64,000 bases of DNA from Coleophoma eucalyptorum (Eukaryota; Ascomycota; Leotiomycetes; Helotiales; Dermateaceae). The translations under genes were made by a program, and so were the position numbers. Below the pieces are notes generated by a model, which was given only the letters and a program-made list of their open reading frames with translations, had not been told where the DNA came from and ran no database searches. This document shows, piece after piece, positions 45,060 through 55,478 of this stretch. The stretch lies in contig JALRME010000051.1 in the NCBI GenBank assembly GCA_026120035.1, positions 116,304 to 180,303 of the forward strand, in the 5' to 3' direction. Within the stretch, counting starts at the first letter, position 1. Each line of letters begins with the position of its first letter.

Positions 45060-45911
45060 ATGGAGAAGCCTAACCTGCTGTACTCGTCTCCTCCCGAATT
45101 ACTCCCATCACCGTTACCTACGTTGGAGGAAATTGAAGCTTCAGAAGACATTATCTTTTCATATACCGGTCGCTCACTTGTTCGAGTTGGATACCACTAT
45201 ATCGTCAAATTCGGCCCAGCTATCGACCCAATCGAGGGCGAAAACATGGTCTTTATTCAACAAAATACAAATATTCCGATTCCTTCAATCCATGCAATCT
45301 ATACGCACAGCGGCGCTACTTACCTCATTATGGAGAAAATTGAAGGACAAACACTTGAAGACGAGTGGGACTCGTTGACTGAAGTGCAAAAAGAAGTAAT
45401 ATCAGTACAATTTCGAGGTTATTTTGACGAATTACGAGCTTTACCGTCTGAAGGTTACTTTGGTAGTATAGGACGCCGTAACTTATGTGATGCTATCTTT
45501 TGGAGTACACCTGCAGATCCTCTTATTAATGGCCCGTTCGATACCGAGAACGATCTTAATATGGCAATGGTCTCGAAATCCCTTTTCAATAATCAATCTA
45601 GAAAAGCCGAATTCTATCGCCAGGCCTTACCTGTTGCTCTCAAAGGTCATCATCCTGTATTTACCCATGGGGACCTACAGCGGAAAAATATAATTTTAAG
45701 AAAATCAACTGGAAGCGACAAAGATTTGTCTTTGGTATTAATCGATTGGGAATGCTCGGGGTGGTATCCAAGCTACTGGGAGTATACTTATGCAATGTAT
45801 GCATGTGGTCGTTGGGAGGATGATTGGCATGTATACGTTGGAAAGGTATTAGATCCCTTCTTTGAAGAGTATGCTTGGATGGAGATTTTGCGTGTAGATT
45901 TATGGTCATAG
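45060..45911 (+). CDS. APH-like phosphotransferase, intact
   Basis: Single-exon ORF of 283 codons from an ATG. N-lobe with VRVGYHYIVKFG (ATP-binding Lys), ENMVFIQ, and the hinge YLIMEKIEGQTLEDEW. Catalytic loop THGDLQRKNIIL and LIDWECSGWYP with the metal-binding Asp. This is the short fungal APH family with the GYYGSIGRR-like middle region (here GYFGSIGRR). All key residues are present, so it is likely an active small-molecule kinase; substrate unknown. Its leader and first 17 codons are duplicated at 25713-25802. It converges with the next gene, whose stop is 26 bp away. Confidence 0.85.
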   Translation: MEKPNLLYSSPPELLPSPLPTLEEIEASEDIIFSYTGRSLVRVGYHYIVKFGPAIDPIEGENMVFIQQNTNIPIPSIHAIYTHSGATYLIMEKIEGQTLEDEWDSLTEVQKEVISVQFRGYFDELRALPSEGYFGSIGRRNLCDAIFWSTPADPLINGPFDTENDLNMAMVSKSLFNNQSRKAEFYRQALPVALKGHHPVFTHGDLQRKNIILRKSTGSDKDLSLVLIDWECSGWYPSYWEYTYAMYACGRWEDDWHVYVGKVLDPFFEEYAWMEILRVDLWS

Positions 45912-45937
45912 GACTAGATGTTATGATAATGCTCTCT

Positions 45938-46639
45938 TCACTTATACATGTAAGTTCCATCATCATTTTTGTGGTACCAAAAACCAGACCTACCCGCTTT
46001 CGGGGCCTCCCACTGCCAGTAAGGAGTTTCGGCCGCTGGTGCTTCAGACGCTGCTCCTCCTCCATATGCTGGTACTGCTCCGTAAGCTGGTCCTCCTCCT
46101 CCATAAGCTGGTGTTTTATACGCTGGTCCTGCTCCATACGCTGGTGCTCCTCCATACGTTGGTGCTTGATACGCTGGTTCTCCTCCATACGCTGGTCCTA
46201 CCCCCTGTTGCCTGAGACTCTCCCACTGCCCGGGGTGCTCCTGATGCCTGAGACGCTCCTGCTGCCGGTTGAATCACACCAGCAGCCTTTAATTCACCAA
46301 TGGCTTTCGTTGTCCACTCTTGGCAACGAAATAACGGTTCTTTGGTTTCAATCTTCTCGGACCGTTATATTGCTTATGAGGAGGCGGAATGTTGGAACAG
46401 ATTGTATGTATCTGTTGATATTTGGCGGTCTCAACTTTGCCTAAAAACTCTTTTCCACTAAAGGTGAGAGATTTCTCTGGGTTCTTGCCCGCCTTATATT
46501 CATATTTCATCCCTCTTTGTATATCGCCTGTAACATGGTATATACAGCCTGCACCCTCAGCCTCAGTTTCAACAAAGATGGCCCAATGATCTCGAGCACC
46601 GCCTGTGTAAGACACTTTCCAGACATTTAAAGAGCTCAT
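45938..46639 (-). CDS. PAYGG-repeat protein with two compensating frame slips
   Basis: From the ATG at 46639 the first about 100 codons carry YTGGARDHWAIFVE, GCIYHVTGDIQRGM and HKQYNGPRRL, a small fungal family of unknown function. The frame then changes near 46325-46331 (one base missing), reads RCQEWTTKAIGEL, and changes back at the five-C run 46201-46205 (one base extra). From there the original frame encodes about eight P-A-Y-G-G-like repeats and an aromatic end (YWQWEAPKAGRSGFWYHKND) to the TGA at 45938-45940. Because the two slips cancel, the whole span is 702 bases, 234 codons. Without correction the first frame stops at 46289. Confidence 0.6.
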
Positions 46640-47901
46640 CGTCGAAAGTTGTGTAAGATACTAGATTTGGCTAGAAATAAATACACTCCAAGGCCTGATG
46701 GGCGAGAAAGGACGTGGTTTATATATTTTAATGAGTCGGTTATAGCAAGCACCTGCAAAACTTTCTCAGCTAGGTCAGTCTTATGCCGATCTACATCATG
46801 AACATCTTTTGATACTTGACTTGGCTGCCTCTGGACTAGCCTGCCCCCTCTAGCCTAAGCAAGTTCACATCCGGTGTCTCCATCTGGTCGATTGTGGCTC
46901 TTCTACTCCTACTTGCTTACGAAGGCGCATTTTTTCTTGTTTCTGAAATCATATTTAATGCATGGACTGTATTGAATCACTTGAAGCGTGCCAGTTACAT
47001 TTAACGCCCGGTGCATAAGGAAGAAAATTAAAAGCCTAGGCTTTGACAACCAATATTGATCCTAAGACTTGCCTAAAATGTACCCTTGTAATAGCCAAAG
47101 CTACTTGCCACCAACGTGCTTGTTTTTGGATGCATGGGGGTATGATCACAAAGTATGCTCCAGCACGCATCGGGTGAAGCCTTGGCAGCATGTCAACATT
47201 CCCTACGAGAAGCCGCTCGCATCCAACAACTAATACTTCGGACCGACTGCTATATCATTTATGATTTATGTACAAGAGTTTGGACAGGGTAAGCACTAAT
47301 CACCATATCGTACCAGAAGTTTCCTTCTAAGCTTGGAATAATCAAGACTCTTCAGAAATATGTGGACAGTACAGCAAAGCAGGGCGTACACGACGCATAA
47401 GACCCCGGCAAGGTAGCACACTTGTGACAAGGATGTTCATACTTCACTAAGTGCCCAGATTCCGAGACATTGCTAGAGTAGCACTAAATAGGACAGAAAA
47501 GTAATATGCCGTTTCTGGCTATTATCCTTGGTTCATTGAGTTGATAGTCGCATAGCCAGAGGACCCGAGATCTGCTTGAGCTGAGCTGTGGGAAGCCACA
47601 CACTAAGAACATTCGAAAGTCAGTTGATACGAATTTAATTTTTGGTATATTTGAAATACTGAGAAACCCTAATGATAAGGAAGTCTTCAATACATGTTCG
47701 TCTCCTGACAAGCCAACCCCTTCCCCTCTCTAAGCTCCGTATAAACAAGACTTTGTGTCTAGGATAATCTTTCCAAGAAGCTGCAAGGCGTCTAACTATT
47801 AACATCTCTCCTTCTAGTATCAGCGCCTGCTTCGACGCCTTTGGATGCTACCCTGTACACGTCGATTTTCTCGCGAACGAGGTCTGACTATGAAGTGGGG
47901 T
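46640..47901. other. Gene-free stretch
   Basis: Only short ORFs without recognised domains. Confidence 0.35.
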
Positions 47902-48012
47902 CTCGCGGACGAGGTCCAACGCCGATACCCCATTGGCACAAAAGCGGAGAAGGTGGAGACTTTCTACGAAGCGAGCGACCCCAGCTCGCGAACGCCACAA
48001 ACATATGCGAGT
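47902..48012 (-). repeat. GC-rich dispersed repeat, copy C (inverted)
   Basis: Reverse complement of the repeat at 40355-40450 and 40588-40696, most complete copy. It lies 65 bp before the start of the SRPK-like gene and points toward A and B, so the 7.2 kb between B and C is bounded by inverted copies. Confidence 0.85.
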
Positions 48013-48076
48013 GCAGTCGCGAACGTGGCTCAATCTAGCCTTCCAGACCTAATTCCAACCTCAATCATAACTCATT

Positions 48077-49587
48077 ATGTCGATACCTAAAGCCTTAGTC
48101 ACTAGTAATCTTCAACTCCTTCGTCGACCAGCTTTTTTAAGAGGTTTTGTCATGTCCGCAAGCCGATCTCCAATAACCTTCTCGGCCGATATGCCGATAG
48201 AGGAGGAGAGGGTTCCTGGCTATGATCCAAGGCGCTTTTTACCGGTGAATCCAGGTGATCTCCTTAACAACAGATATAAGATCATCGTGAAGGTTGGATG
48301 GGGTACTACTTCTACTGTATGGTTAGCTCAAGATGCCCAACGGTATGTTCTTGCTAGTCCTATTCGATACGTGTTCTTATAGCTTTAAAGATGGCCGTGG
48401 AACTCCAACCGTTACGTGACTATCAAGATCACCGCCTCTAGTTGCGCCGATGATGATACAGCAAAACACGAGCAAATAATAACCCAGCATCTAAAGGAAA
48501 ATCCATTACATGATGGCTTCCGATTCGTACGCACAATGCTCGACCATTTCGAAGTCCCGGGGCTAGATGGGCCTCACTTATGCCTAGTGTATGAGCCTAT
48601 GAGAGAGCCACTTTGGTTGTTTCAACAGCGCTGGGAGAACGGCACATTACCACCTGCGCTTCTTAAGGTATACTTGAAGTTTTTCCTTCGAGGACTCGAT
48701 TATCTTCATTCTGAGTGTCACATTATCCATACCGGTGAGTTTAAGTTGCTATACTTGATAATGGACTATTTGACTTATTCCATTATAGATCTTAAATTAG
48801 ATAACATCGTATTAGGATTCGAGGATTCATCTGTAATTAAAGAATTTATCCAAAACCAAGCTAAGAATCCAATACCTCAAAAGATCAAAAATGGTCGATC
48901 GATTTATGTGTCACACAATGACTTTGGACCATTCAAGTCATTTCTTGTACTACCTAAGATAGTGGACTTTGGTTTAGCACAATCAGGAGAGGGTTCGGAG
49001 CCTCTAATGCACCCCATTCAGCCGCCTCTTTTCCATGCGCCAGAAGTTCTCCTAGGTACAAGTTGGACGTATAGCGCAGACATTTGGAACCTTGGCGTAT
49101 TGGTATATTTCTACTTTCATCACCTACACTAGAGTTTTGCTTACCTGTCGTTACACAGATTTTTAATCTAATGGAGGGCAGGGATTTATTTACACAAATT
49201 CGCTCTGGCCAAGGAGACTATGATGTTCGAGCACATCTTGCAGAGATGATCGCATTATTAGGGCCCCCACCTAAAATACTTATTCATCGAGAAATACACT
49301 GGAGTAAGGTCAAATGGAGCCATGCTATACCAAATTCAGAAGGTAATATTTGTCAGACCGCTCGCGAGTTTTATGGAGGGCCTTTCTTCAACTCTGAAGG
49401 TGAATTTATACACAAGGATCTAATTCCGACCAATTTGAGGTTAGATGACACTGTCCTGTCTCTCACAGGGGAGGATAAATGCCTCTTCCTTGATTTTATA
49501 AAGAAGATGCTGCAATGGTTGCCAGAAGATAGAAAGACTGCCAAGGAGCTTCTTGAAGATCCATGGTTACAGGAAAATAATACCTAG
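48077..49587 (+). CDS. SRPK-like protein kinase
   Basis: Four exons: 48077-48342, 48391-48734, 48789-49102 and 49159-49587, with introns of 48, 54 and 56 bp. Total 1353 bases, 450 residues, clean frame. NRYKIIVKVGWGTTSTVWLA is the Gly-rich loop; the spliced NRYVTIKI gives the ATP-binding Lys. The HRD-like loop is HTDLKLDNI (exon 2/3 junction), DFG is KIVDFGLA, the APE motif is HAPEVLLG, and IFNLMEGRDLF plus W-L-P-E-D-R-K-T-A ends the C-lobe. The order and the xNRYVTIKI signature fit SR-protein kinases, which phosphorylate Ser/Arg-rich splicing factors; fungal genomes often carry many divergent copies. The 54-bp intron 2 has no stop and could be retained. Confidence 0.85.
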
Positions 49588-49751
49588 GCGGAAGATCATA
49601 GCAATAGGTATAAGAACAAAGATCTGAGGAGGAGAGTTAAGTATGGGACCAGAGGCTCCCAAACACCCGAATTTTTCTGATGATTATGCTTGTATTACTG
49701 TCTACAATTCTATAATTACACAAACGCGATCCAGAACCCCGAATAAAGACT

Positions 49752-50618
49752 TCACTCCCTCATGAATTCAAGCCCTGAGTAGCACGGATTGTGGATAGTT
49801 TTGACAAGCATCATAAGTCCAAGAACTGGACTAAACTCTGATGTGTAGATACACTCCTTCGTGAGTCGCCTTCGAAGCTCGTGCATTGCATGATCCCATG
49901 TTTCGACAACACCGGAGTACCAAAGGTGTTGGTGGCAGAATTTTTTCGCGCTTTCATGACCTGGCATCTTCATAAAAGCGACACCAGCACAACACGAAAA
50001 ACTTTGAGGCTCCCAGTCGCGCCCCATAACAAGTACCACTTTTTTTTAGATTGGTATATACAGAAAGGTCGACATCAGGGGTGCTCCATCCCGCGGCCAA
50101 AAGGTAACGTACGGTGTGTAGTCAAGCGCAAGAGTCTGAATCGTTCCAATGTCTTCGTACAGCTGAAACAAAGCATAGGCAGAATAATTTCCCAATTCAG
50201 GTCGCGACAGATAAATGATGTCGTGCTCTGGGCGGAAGTAGATTGGGGTTCGAGGTATTAGGTCCGCCAAATGCCTCTTGAAGAGAGGTCTAAAGAAAGC
50301 AAGAGCCTCTTCGCGAGACTCACGACAGACATGGAGTGCCACAGGCGGCTTGGTTCCACCGGTAGAATACTTGCTCCCAAGACCCTTTTCGCGATCTGTT
50401 CCCAGATACCAAAAGTTGACTTGAACAATTCTCGGCCCTGGGAAGGAAGAGCGCCAGATCATTCGACGAACTTCGTATGGAAGTATGTTTAGACCTTGCA
50501 CCTTAGATTGTGTCTCCTTTTCAAGCAGGCCGATTTTGTCTCTATAGCGTGAAGTGAATAGTTCGGGATATTGGACTGCTACGTTTGCAGCAGCTAAAAG
50601 TTTTGACTCCAATAACAT
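49752..50618 (-). pseudogene. 2EXR-domain protein with in-frame stop
   Basis: From the ATG at 50618 the first 190 codons contain ILPYEVRRMIWRSSFPGPRI and VALHVCRESREEAL, the two characteristic segments of the fungal 2EXR domain, and IYFRPEHDIIYL. A TAA at 50046-50048 then stops the frame. The same frame is open again from 50045 to 49752 with a coherent helical end (HAMHELRRRLTKE). The stop is the start of a run of seven A on the coding strand. It may be a nonsense mutation, or the protein may truly end there. Function of 2EXR proteins is unknown. Confidence 0.65.
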
Positions 50619-50908
50619 ATTATTAACTAAGATAATTGTTTGGCAGAATGGATATGCGTATTAAAGTTTGGACAAGACTTCTCAAAGATTTGAATCAAGA
50701 ACGCATAATATATTAATGCATCCTATTATTACTTTCGCTTTCAAACATTCTGAAGCCATACCCTAGAAGTGGTTTTGGTAATGCCAGGGATCTGGGAAAC
50801 GGAAAACCGTTAACCGGTAATTCCTTTTCTAGCAAGTACTTTCTATAATCATGTGACAATGAGCACTATAATAGCTATTATTGCTTAAATTTAGATGCGC
50901 CATATCTT

Positions 50909-51992
50909 TTATTCGTGGAACGATCCCTCATCTAATATTCTGGCTCTAGTATAATGCTCTCGACGTTCTTGAGATGACATCTCATCTGTGGTTGATCCAT
51001 GTGCTGCTTGTACTGCTGCCATCTTGTTCAAGAGAGTCCTTTGCCCCTCTTCCCTCCCGGCCGGATCCCAGGTTACCTTTGTCTCTGGTACGCTCGATGT
51101 TGACTGCCTCTCTTCTCGAGATCGTCCTAGAACAACGTCTTCAATATTAAGAACATTCGGGGTCATGTCCAATTCAAATTGCCTCGGCCTCTTTTTCCTT
51201 GACTCCATATTTCCTGGTGGGCGTTTTGTTGAAGATGTCTGGGTTGCTTGGAGACCAGCAGCGCGTGTATAAAAGGTTTGGACATTCTGGAATTTGACAC
51301 CGAGTCGTACTGCAAGCTCTTCTACAGCCCTAGAAGGATATTTGCGAACTGCTTCGTCTAGTGATATTTGTCTATCTAAAGGATCGTCTGAATCGGTATC
51401 GCTTTCTGAATCGTCGAAGTAAAGATCAGACCTTCCCCAGTGCTGATAGCCGTAGATGTCATAAAATCGTAGTAACTTAATCAAACGCTTTTCTAAAGCC
51501 CGCTAATATTAGTCTCATTCGTAGAAATTGTTATATAGATATCTACTCACCGTTCTTTGGGAGTTGAAGATGCCAAAGTCTCTTAATCGTCGCTGGGAAG
51601 TCGGTTGGTTTTGCAAACCCGACACCAGGACGGTAAACACCAATAGGGGCAAGGTCATGGAAAGGCAAATATCTCGAGGCATTGTACAACTTATCATCAG
51701 ACTGCGACAACCTGGCCTTCACCTCTCCTATTTCTTCCACGAGCCTAGTCTCTAGCTCTCTCAGTCGACCTTCCACCATTCCTACCCTAGTTCCCAAGTC
51801 TCTCAGTCGACCCTCCACCATTCCTACCCTAGTTCCCAAGTCTCTCAGTCGACCCTCCACCATTCCTACCCTAGTTCCCAAGTCATCAAGCCCTCCCTGG
51901 ATGAGTTCCAATTCCTTGCGTATATGCGAGTCCTGCTTGATTCGATGGGCGATATAGTCATCCTCCGTAAGTGGTTGTTGAATCGATGTCAT
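50909..51992 (-). CDS. Coiled-coil protein with 14-residue tandem repeats
   Basis: Two exons on the minus strand, 51992-51551 and 51492-50909, with a 58-bp intron (GTGAGT...CTTTAG); 1026 bases, 341 residues. The N-terminal part is a heptad-like coiled coil with three copies of VGMVEGRLRDLGTR encoded by a 42-bp tandem repeat. The middle reads KRLWHLQLPKN and LLRFYDIYGYQHWG, seen in a family of fungal proteins I recall only as hypothetical. The C-terminus is Arg/Lys/Ser-rich. Probably an oligomer; the repeat number could vary between strains. Confidence 0.65.
51757..51882 (-). repeat. 42-bp tandem repeat, three copies
   Basis: Units 51757-51798, 51799-51840 and 51841-51882 are nearly identical and in frame with the coiled-coil gene (14 residues each). 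Confidence 0.95.
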
Positions 51993-52052
51993 TGCGATGG
52001 GTGGATGACGAGGATGCTTTACTATAATCTCCTGAATGATAGAAGTGGTTGT

Positions 52053-52105
52053 ACATCAAGGCGGTGGCAAAATCTAGAGCGGAATAGGACTTCGCGTGAC
52101 CATAG
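52053..52105 (+). repeat. 53-bp dispersed repeat, copy 2
   Basis: Partner of 44774-44826 in the same orientation, just upstream of the coiled-coil gene's start on the other strand. Confidence 0.85.
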
Positions 52106-52208
52106 TCAACCCCATGTGTACTAGCATGGGCATGTGAGGATGATAGATTATCCGTTCCGCGGACAGTCGCGCGAGAGCCCCCCAAATAATATATTCATCG
52201 CAACACTT

Positions 52209-52237
52209 AGGATTTCTCGCCACGCAGGGATAGACAT
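52209..52237 (+). repeat. Degenerate MITE right end
   Basis: TTTCTCGCCACGCAGGGA followed by TAGACATTA matches the outer part of the MITE terminal repeat at 55172. No left partner seen. Confidence 0.5.
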
Positions 52238-54587
52238 TACACTTTCGTTGAAATTGAATAAAATGGAAGGATCGGTTAAATGGTGATTGAAGTGCCACCT
52301 GGTATTGGCAACAATCCCTGCTACAGAATCTGGAAATCAATCCTTGGACAAGGACATGGAAATAAGATCTCCTAGAAAGACTCATGCTTCAGAGTTTGTC
52401 GATGTGGTCTTGCGTGATCCTAGATGTGTATAGCCCTTGCAAACCAATCCCTATAAGGGAGCTAAGATATTTCTGGAAAGTAGCAGACCTAGTGGACCCA
52501 AGCTGCTTTGTAAGTTCGGCCTCTGTAGCGATCACTACATAAACTATTCGAGATGATACATTGCTACTTAGTTTTACTTAGAGTACTATAAAGAACATTA
52601 GACGAACTCCTTCTACAATAGTAAGGGATAGCTAACTTCCTATAGCCTACTCGGAGACTTACTTCGCGTAGAGTTGAAGCTGAGGAGCCTGAAGACCATG
52701 CAAGGGTTGCTGATATGTTGCTACATGACTGGCTTTCAACCACTTGTAGCACCGGGACTTTAGCTATAGAATCGTTGAATGGAACCTGCAAGTCGCCAAT
52801 TCCACGTTGAAATCGGTGTAGCAACAAGGCTTCGGATGACTCGAAGTATTTTCATGTATTGTCGGCATTAGCTATAGTCAATGACTGGGCATAAGACTGG
52901 GCAGTCTCTTTATGGCGCTGTAGGGGACAGAACAAAGCCACGTGATGCGTCGCCGATGTCAATTGCTTGTGTCCTTGGGCTCTTTGAGATGTGCTCTATG
53001 TTTGTTGATGCTGCTGTTATTTGCCGGCGTTTCGACAGCTGCGTCCCATCTACTGCAGATGGGGCAGGGACCTGCTCAAGACGCATAACCCTCTGCAACG
53101 ACGCACGAGCTTTTCCTGCATCATGAGGCCCAGAGCTCCGGCTTCCGACTCTCTCGAGAACCCTATAGCTAACACCTGTTGTTCTCTAATTAACGAGCTT
53201 CCCGTGGATGTCAGAGAAGCTTCGCTGTATAAGTTCAGTTGGGATATTTATCTAGCCATGAATTAGAAGCTTTTAGTATGTAAGTCATAAGGGTGGGTGA
53301 AATTCACAATATTCTTTCCGATCTTGAGAACTAATTGGTATATTAGCGTTGCCATCTAGGTCTTTTTTAGATAGTGGAGCTCCGTATCTAGTGTCTAGGG
53401 CTTTTGGCCTGTCGGTGGATGGTTGCGTCACTGCTAAACTGATGGATTGCGACAGCAGGGTTACTTTAAACAAGTCGGGTAGCTGCTCGCTTGGTGTTGA
53501 CCCTAGACGTTCTCGTTATCTCTCAAATTCAGTATTGTTGCTGCGTAGGATGGCGTATCGACCTTCTGAGCCTTCTGTTGCATCCTGGAGATAGGGGAAT
53601 CTACAAAGGAGCCCAGGCTTTGCATCATATAGCTCTCGATACTCCCCTCAGCTACCGTCTTTCTCGACAAGATGCTCTCACTGAACATACTTTCAGTCAT
53701 TGAATCTAAGTTATTCTGTATTATAGCCAGTTCATTAAACATTTGTAAAGCAGGATTACAATCGTCAGGGAGAATCTCGACGGTTATACGGCCTCTAGCG
53801 AGTTTTTTATTGATTGGCTCACATGTAAAATGAAGCGCGTCTCTAGAAGTTCGGTGTGCAGTCTATAGACTGCTCAGTACAATACCTACGCTAGTATGGC
53901 GATTCTCATAGCATCCAAGGATTTCTTGAAAGTTATACCAAAATCGCTAAAGTCCTGTTTTAATTGGATTGCACTTTAGGAATAAGGAGGGAAGATGATT
54001 ATGGTCCTTTTAGTTGCAATTACGGATAAGCGTATATTTGGATCACGCTTTTTTTATATCTCTTTATTGTGGTTGATAGAAATGGGACTTCAATATCCAA
54101 ACAATGATTTCTATATTAAGCTCCGTTTGATGGCAATAGACTCAATCTTTATTATCTTACGAGCTAAGGGTTAGACTAATGATTCAAGATTAAATTGTTC
54201 ACTAAGTGACTCCAAATCACAAATATTCCCATTGCTACAGTGTTAAAGTATACTCAGCTTCTGCTTTAACTGCTTTCACGTGAGCCTCAATGTTGGTTTA
54301 ATTCTATACGCACATGAAATTGAGTAAAATAACGGGATAGAGGCACATGTTTATCAACAAAGTACGTCTTTCCTCGAAGGTGGCCGGTAATGCTTCGGCA
54401 ATTTGTCTTGAGCTGAGATATGATGACCTGCCGACTATTCTCCAGTACTCTTCACGAGATAGCTGTTACAGACACAATGCCTGATGGATGAAGACGAGGG
54501 TTCTGAACGGGCCAAACAGTCTTGGTTGATAACCTGCCGCCTCAGATGACACAGTAAGTTATCTTACAAACAGTATTGTTAGTTTAC
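52238..54587. other. Gene-poor stretch
   Basis: Short ORFs only. The best is minus-strand 53742-53503 (MFNELAIIQNNLDSMTES...), which looks like a real protein end, but I cannot name it or extend it. Confidence 0.3.
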
Positions 54588-54729
54588 ATTCCTGTAAATC
54601 ACGTAAGAATTGACTGGTATGTCAAACAGGTACAAAATTGGTTCTTAGGTAATAGATCGATGTGTATTGAAGACTGTGTGAGGCAGAGAGGCATAAAAAC
54701 CTCGCTAAAAAATATCGTATGTGACTAAG
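54588..54729 (-). repeat. Older inverted LTR fragment
   Basis: Inverted relative of the LTR at 17856-18046 (starts TGTTAGTTTAC, contains AAAATTGG and GTGTGAGGCAGAGAG). Its right part is interrupted by the insertion at 54730. Confidence 0.6.
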
Positions 54730-54923
54730 TGTTGGAATGTTTATCTATAGGTCAATCATGAGACCTAGCCACATGTATAAGTATCATTAGCGAGGGAGGT
54801 ATTTATACTGTACCACTCTGCCTCACACTCTCTTCAATCGAGATCTTTGAACTACTTATGAACACAACTTGTACCTTATTTGACTTGAGAGTCGCCTATT
54901 ACATTACCGAACGTAAACCCACA
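54730..54923 (+). repeat. Solo LTR, 194 bp, target duplication CTAAG
   Basis: Starts TGTTGGAATG and ends CCCACA. Flanked by CTAAG at 54725-54729 and 54924-54928. Same family as 17856-18046. Inserted into or beside an inverted older copy, producing a head-to-head pair. Confidence 0.88.
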
Positions 54924-54956
54924 CTAAGTTGGAGAAATAGCTAAATAATAGTACTA

Positions 54957-55172
54957 ACGTCCGTCCCTGCGTGGCGAAAAGCCCGGTGTGCCGAAAACGA
55001 CCAATAAGATCGCATGGATCGCGAATTTTTCTCCATAATATCTCCCTTTAAACCAACCATAACAAAAAGTTTTTATATTTAAAGTTATTCTTATTAATAT
55101 AGCGATTTGTGAATTTTGAAATTCGTCAAATTTTTCGGCACACCGGGTTTTTCGCCACGCAGGGACGGACGT
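54957..55172. mobile_element. MITE, 216 bp, 41-bp terminal inverted repeats, TA target
   Basis: Left end ACGTCCGTCCCTGCGTGGCG and right end its reverse complement. The inverted repeats extend about 41 bp (54957-54997 and 55132-55172) with about one mismatch. TA on both sides (54955-54956, 55173-55174) fits a Tc1/mariner-type target. The interior is AT-rich and non-coding. Related ends occur at 18115, 52209 and 55236. Confidence 0.92.
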
Positions 55173-55235
55173 TAAACGGATCATAACTTTATATAGCTAC
55201 GTGGTGGAAATTGAAGACCTCTGAACCATAAAGTC

Positions 55236-55277
55236 GTTCCGGCACGTAGGGTTTTCCGACACGCAGGGATGGACGTT
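55236..55277 (+). repeat. Second, degenerate MITE right end
   Basis: GGCACGTAGGG and CACGCAGGGATGGACGTTA resemble the right terminal repeat of the neighbouring MITE about 105 bp away, with several changes. Confidence 0.65.
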
Positions 55278-55478
55278 AGGTGCTATAACTAACTTGAAAA
55301 TAAAATCCCGACAAGTATCATAAACTAGAATATTTAACTTTGAGCCAATCTCTATTATTCTATAATTTTTTACTTAGAGAAAAGGAAGCGCGAAACACGA
55401 GCAAGATCTCAATACAGTTTGGCCCCATCAAATCTATCTAAATTGGTTGATGGTTTTTGATTTTTCTCATCTTCATAA

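Noticed and set aside
45661..46188. Minus-strand Gln/Glu/His repeat ORF (MEEHQRME-like)
   Set aside because: A frame shadow of the PAYGG repeats; the other frame ends in a sensible aromatic segment and connects with a conserved head.
48735..48788. Reading the 54-bp in-frame insert in the SRPK-like kinase as coding
   Set aside because: It interrupts the catalytic loop and has GTGAGT and TTATAG ends, so it is an intron.
52564..52827. Minus-strand ORF of 87 codons
   Set aside because: No recognisable domain, no splice partners, no support beyond being open.
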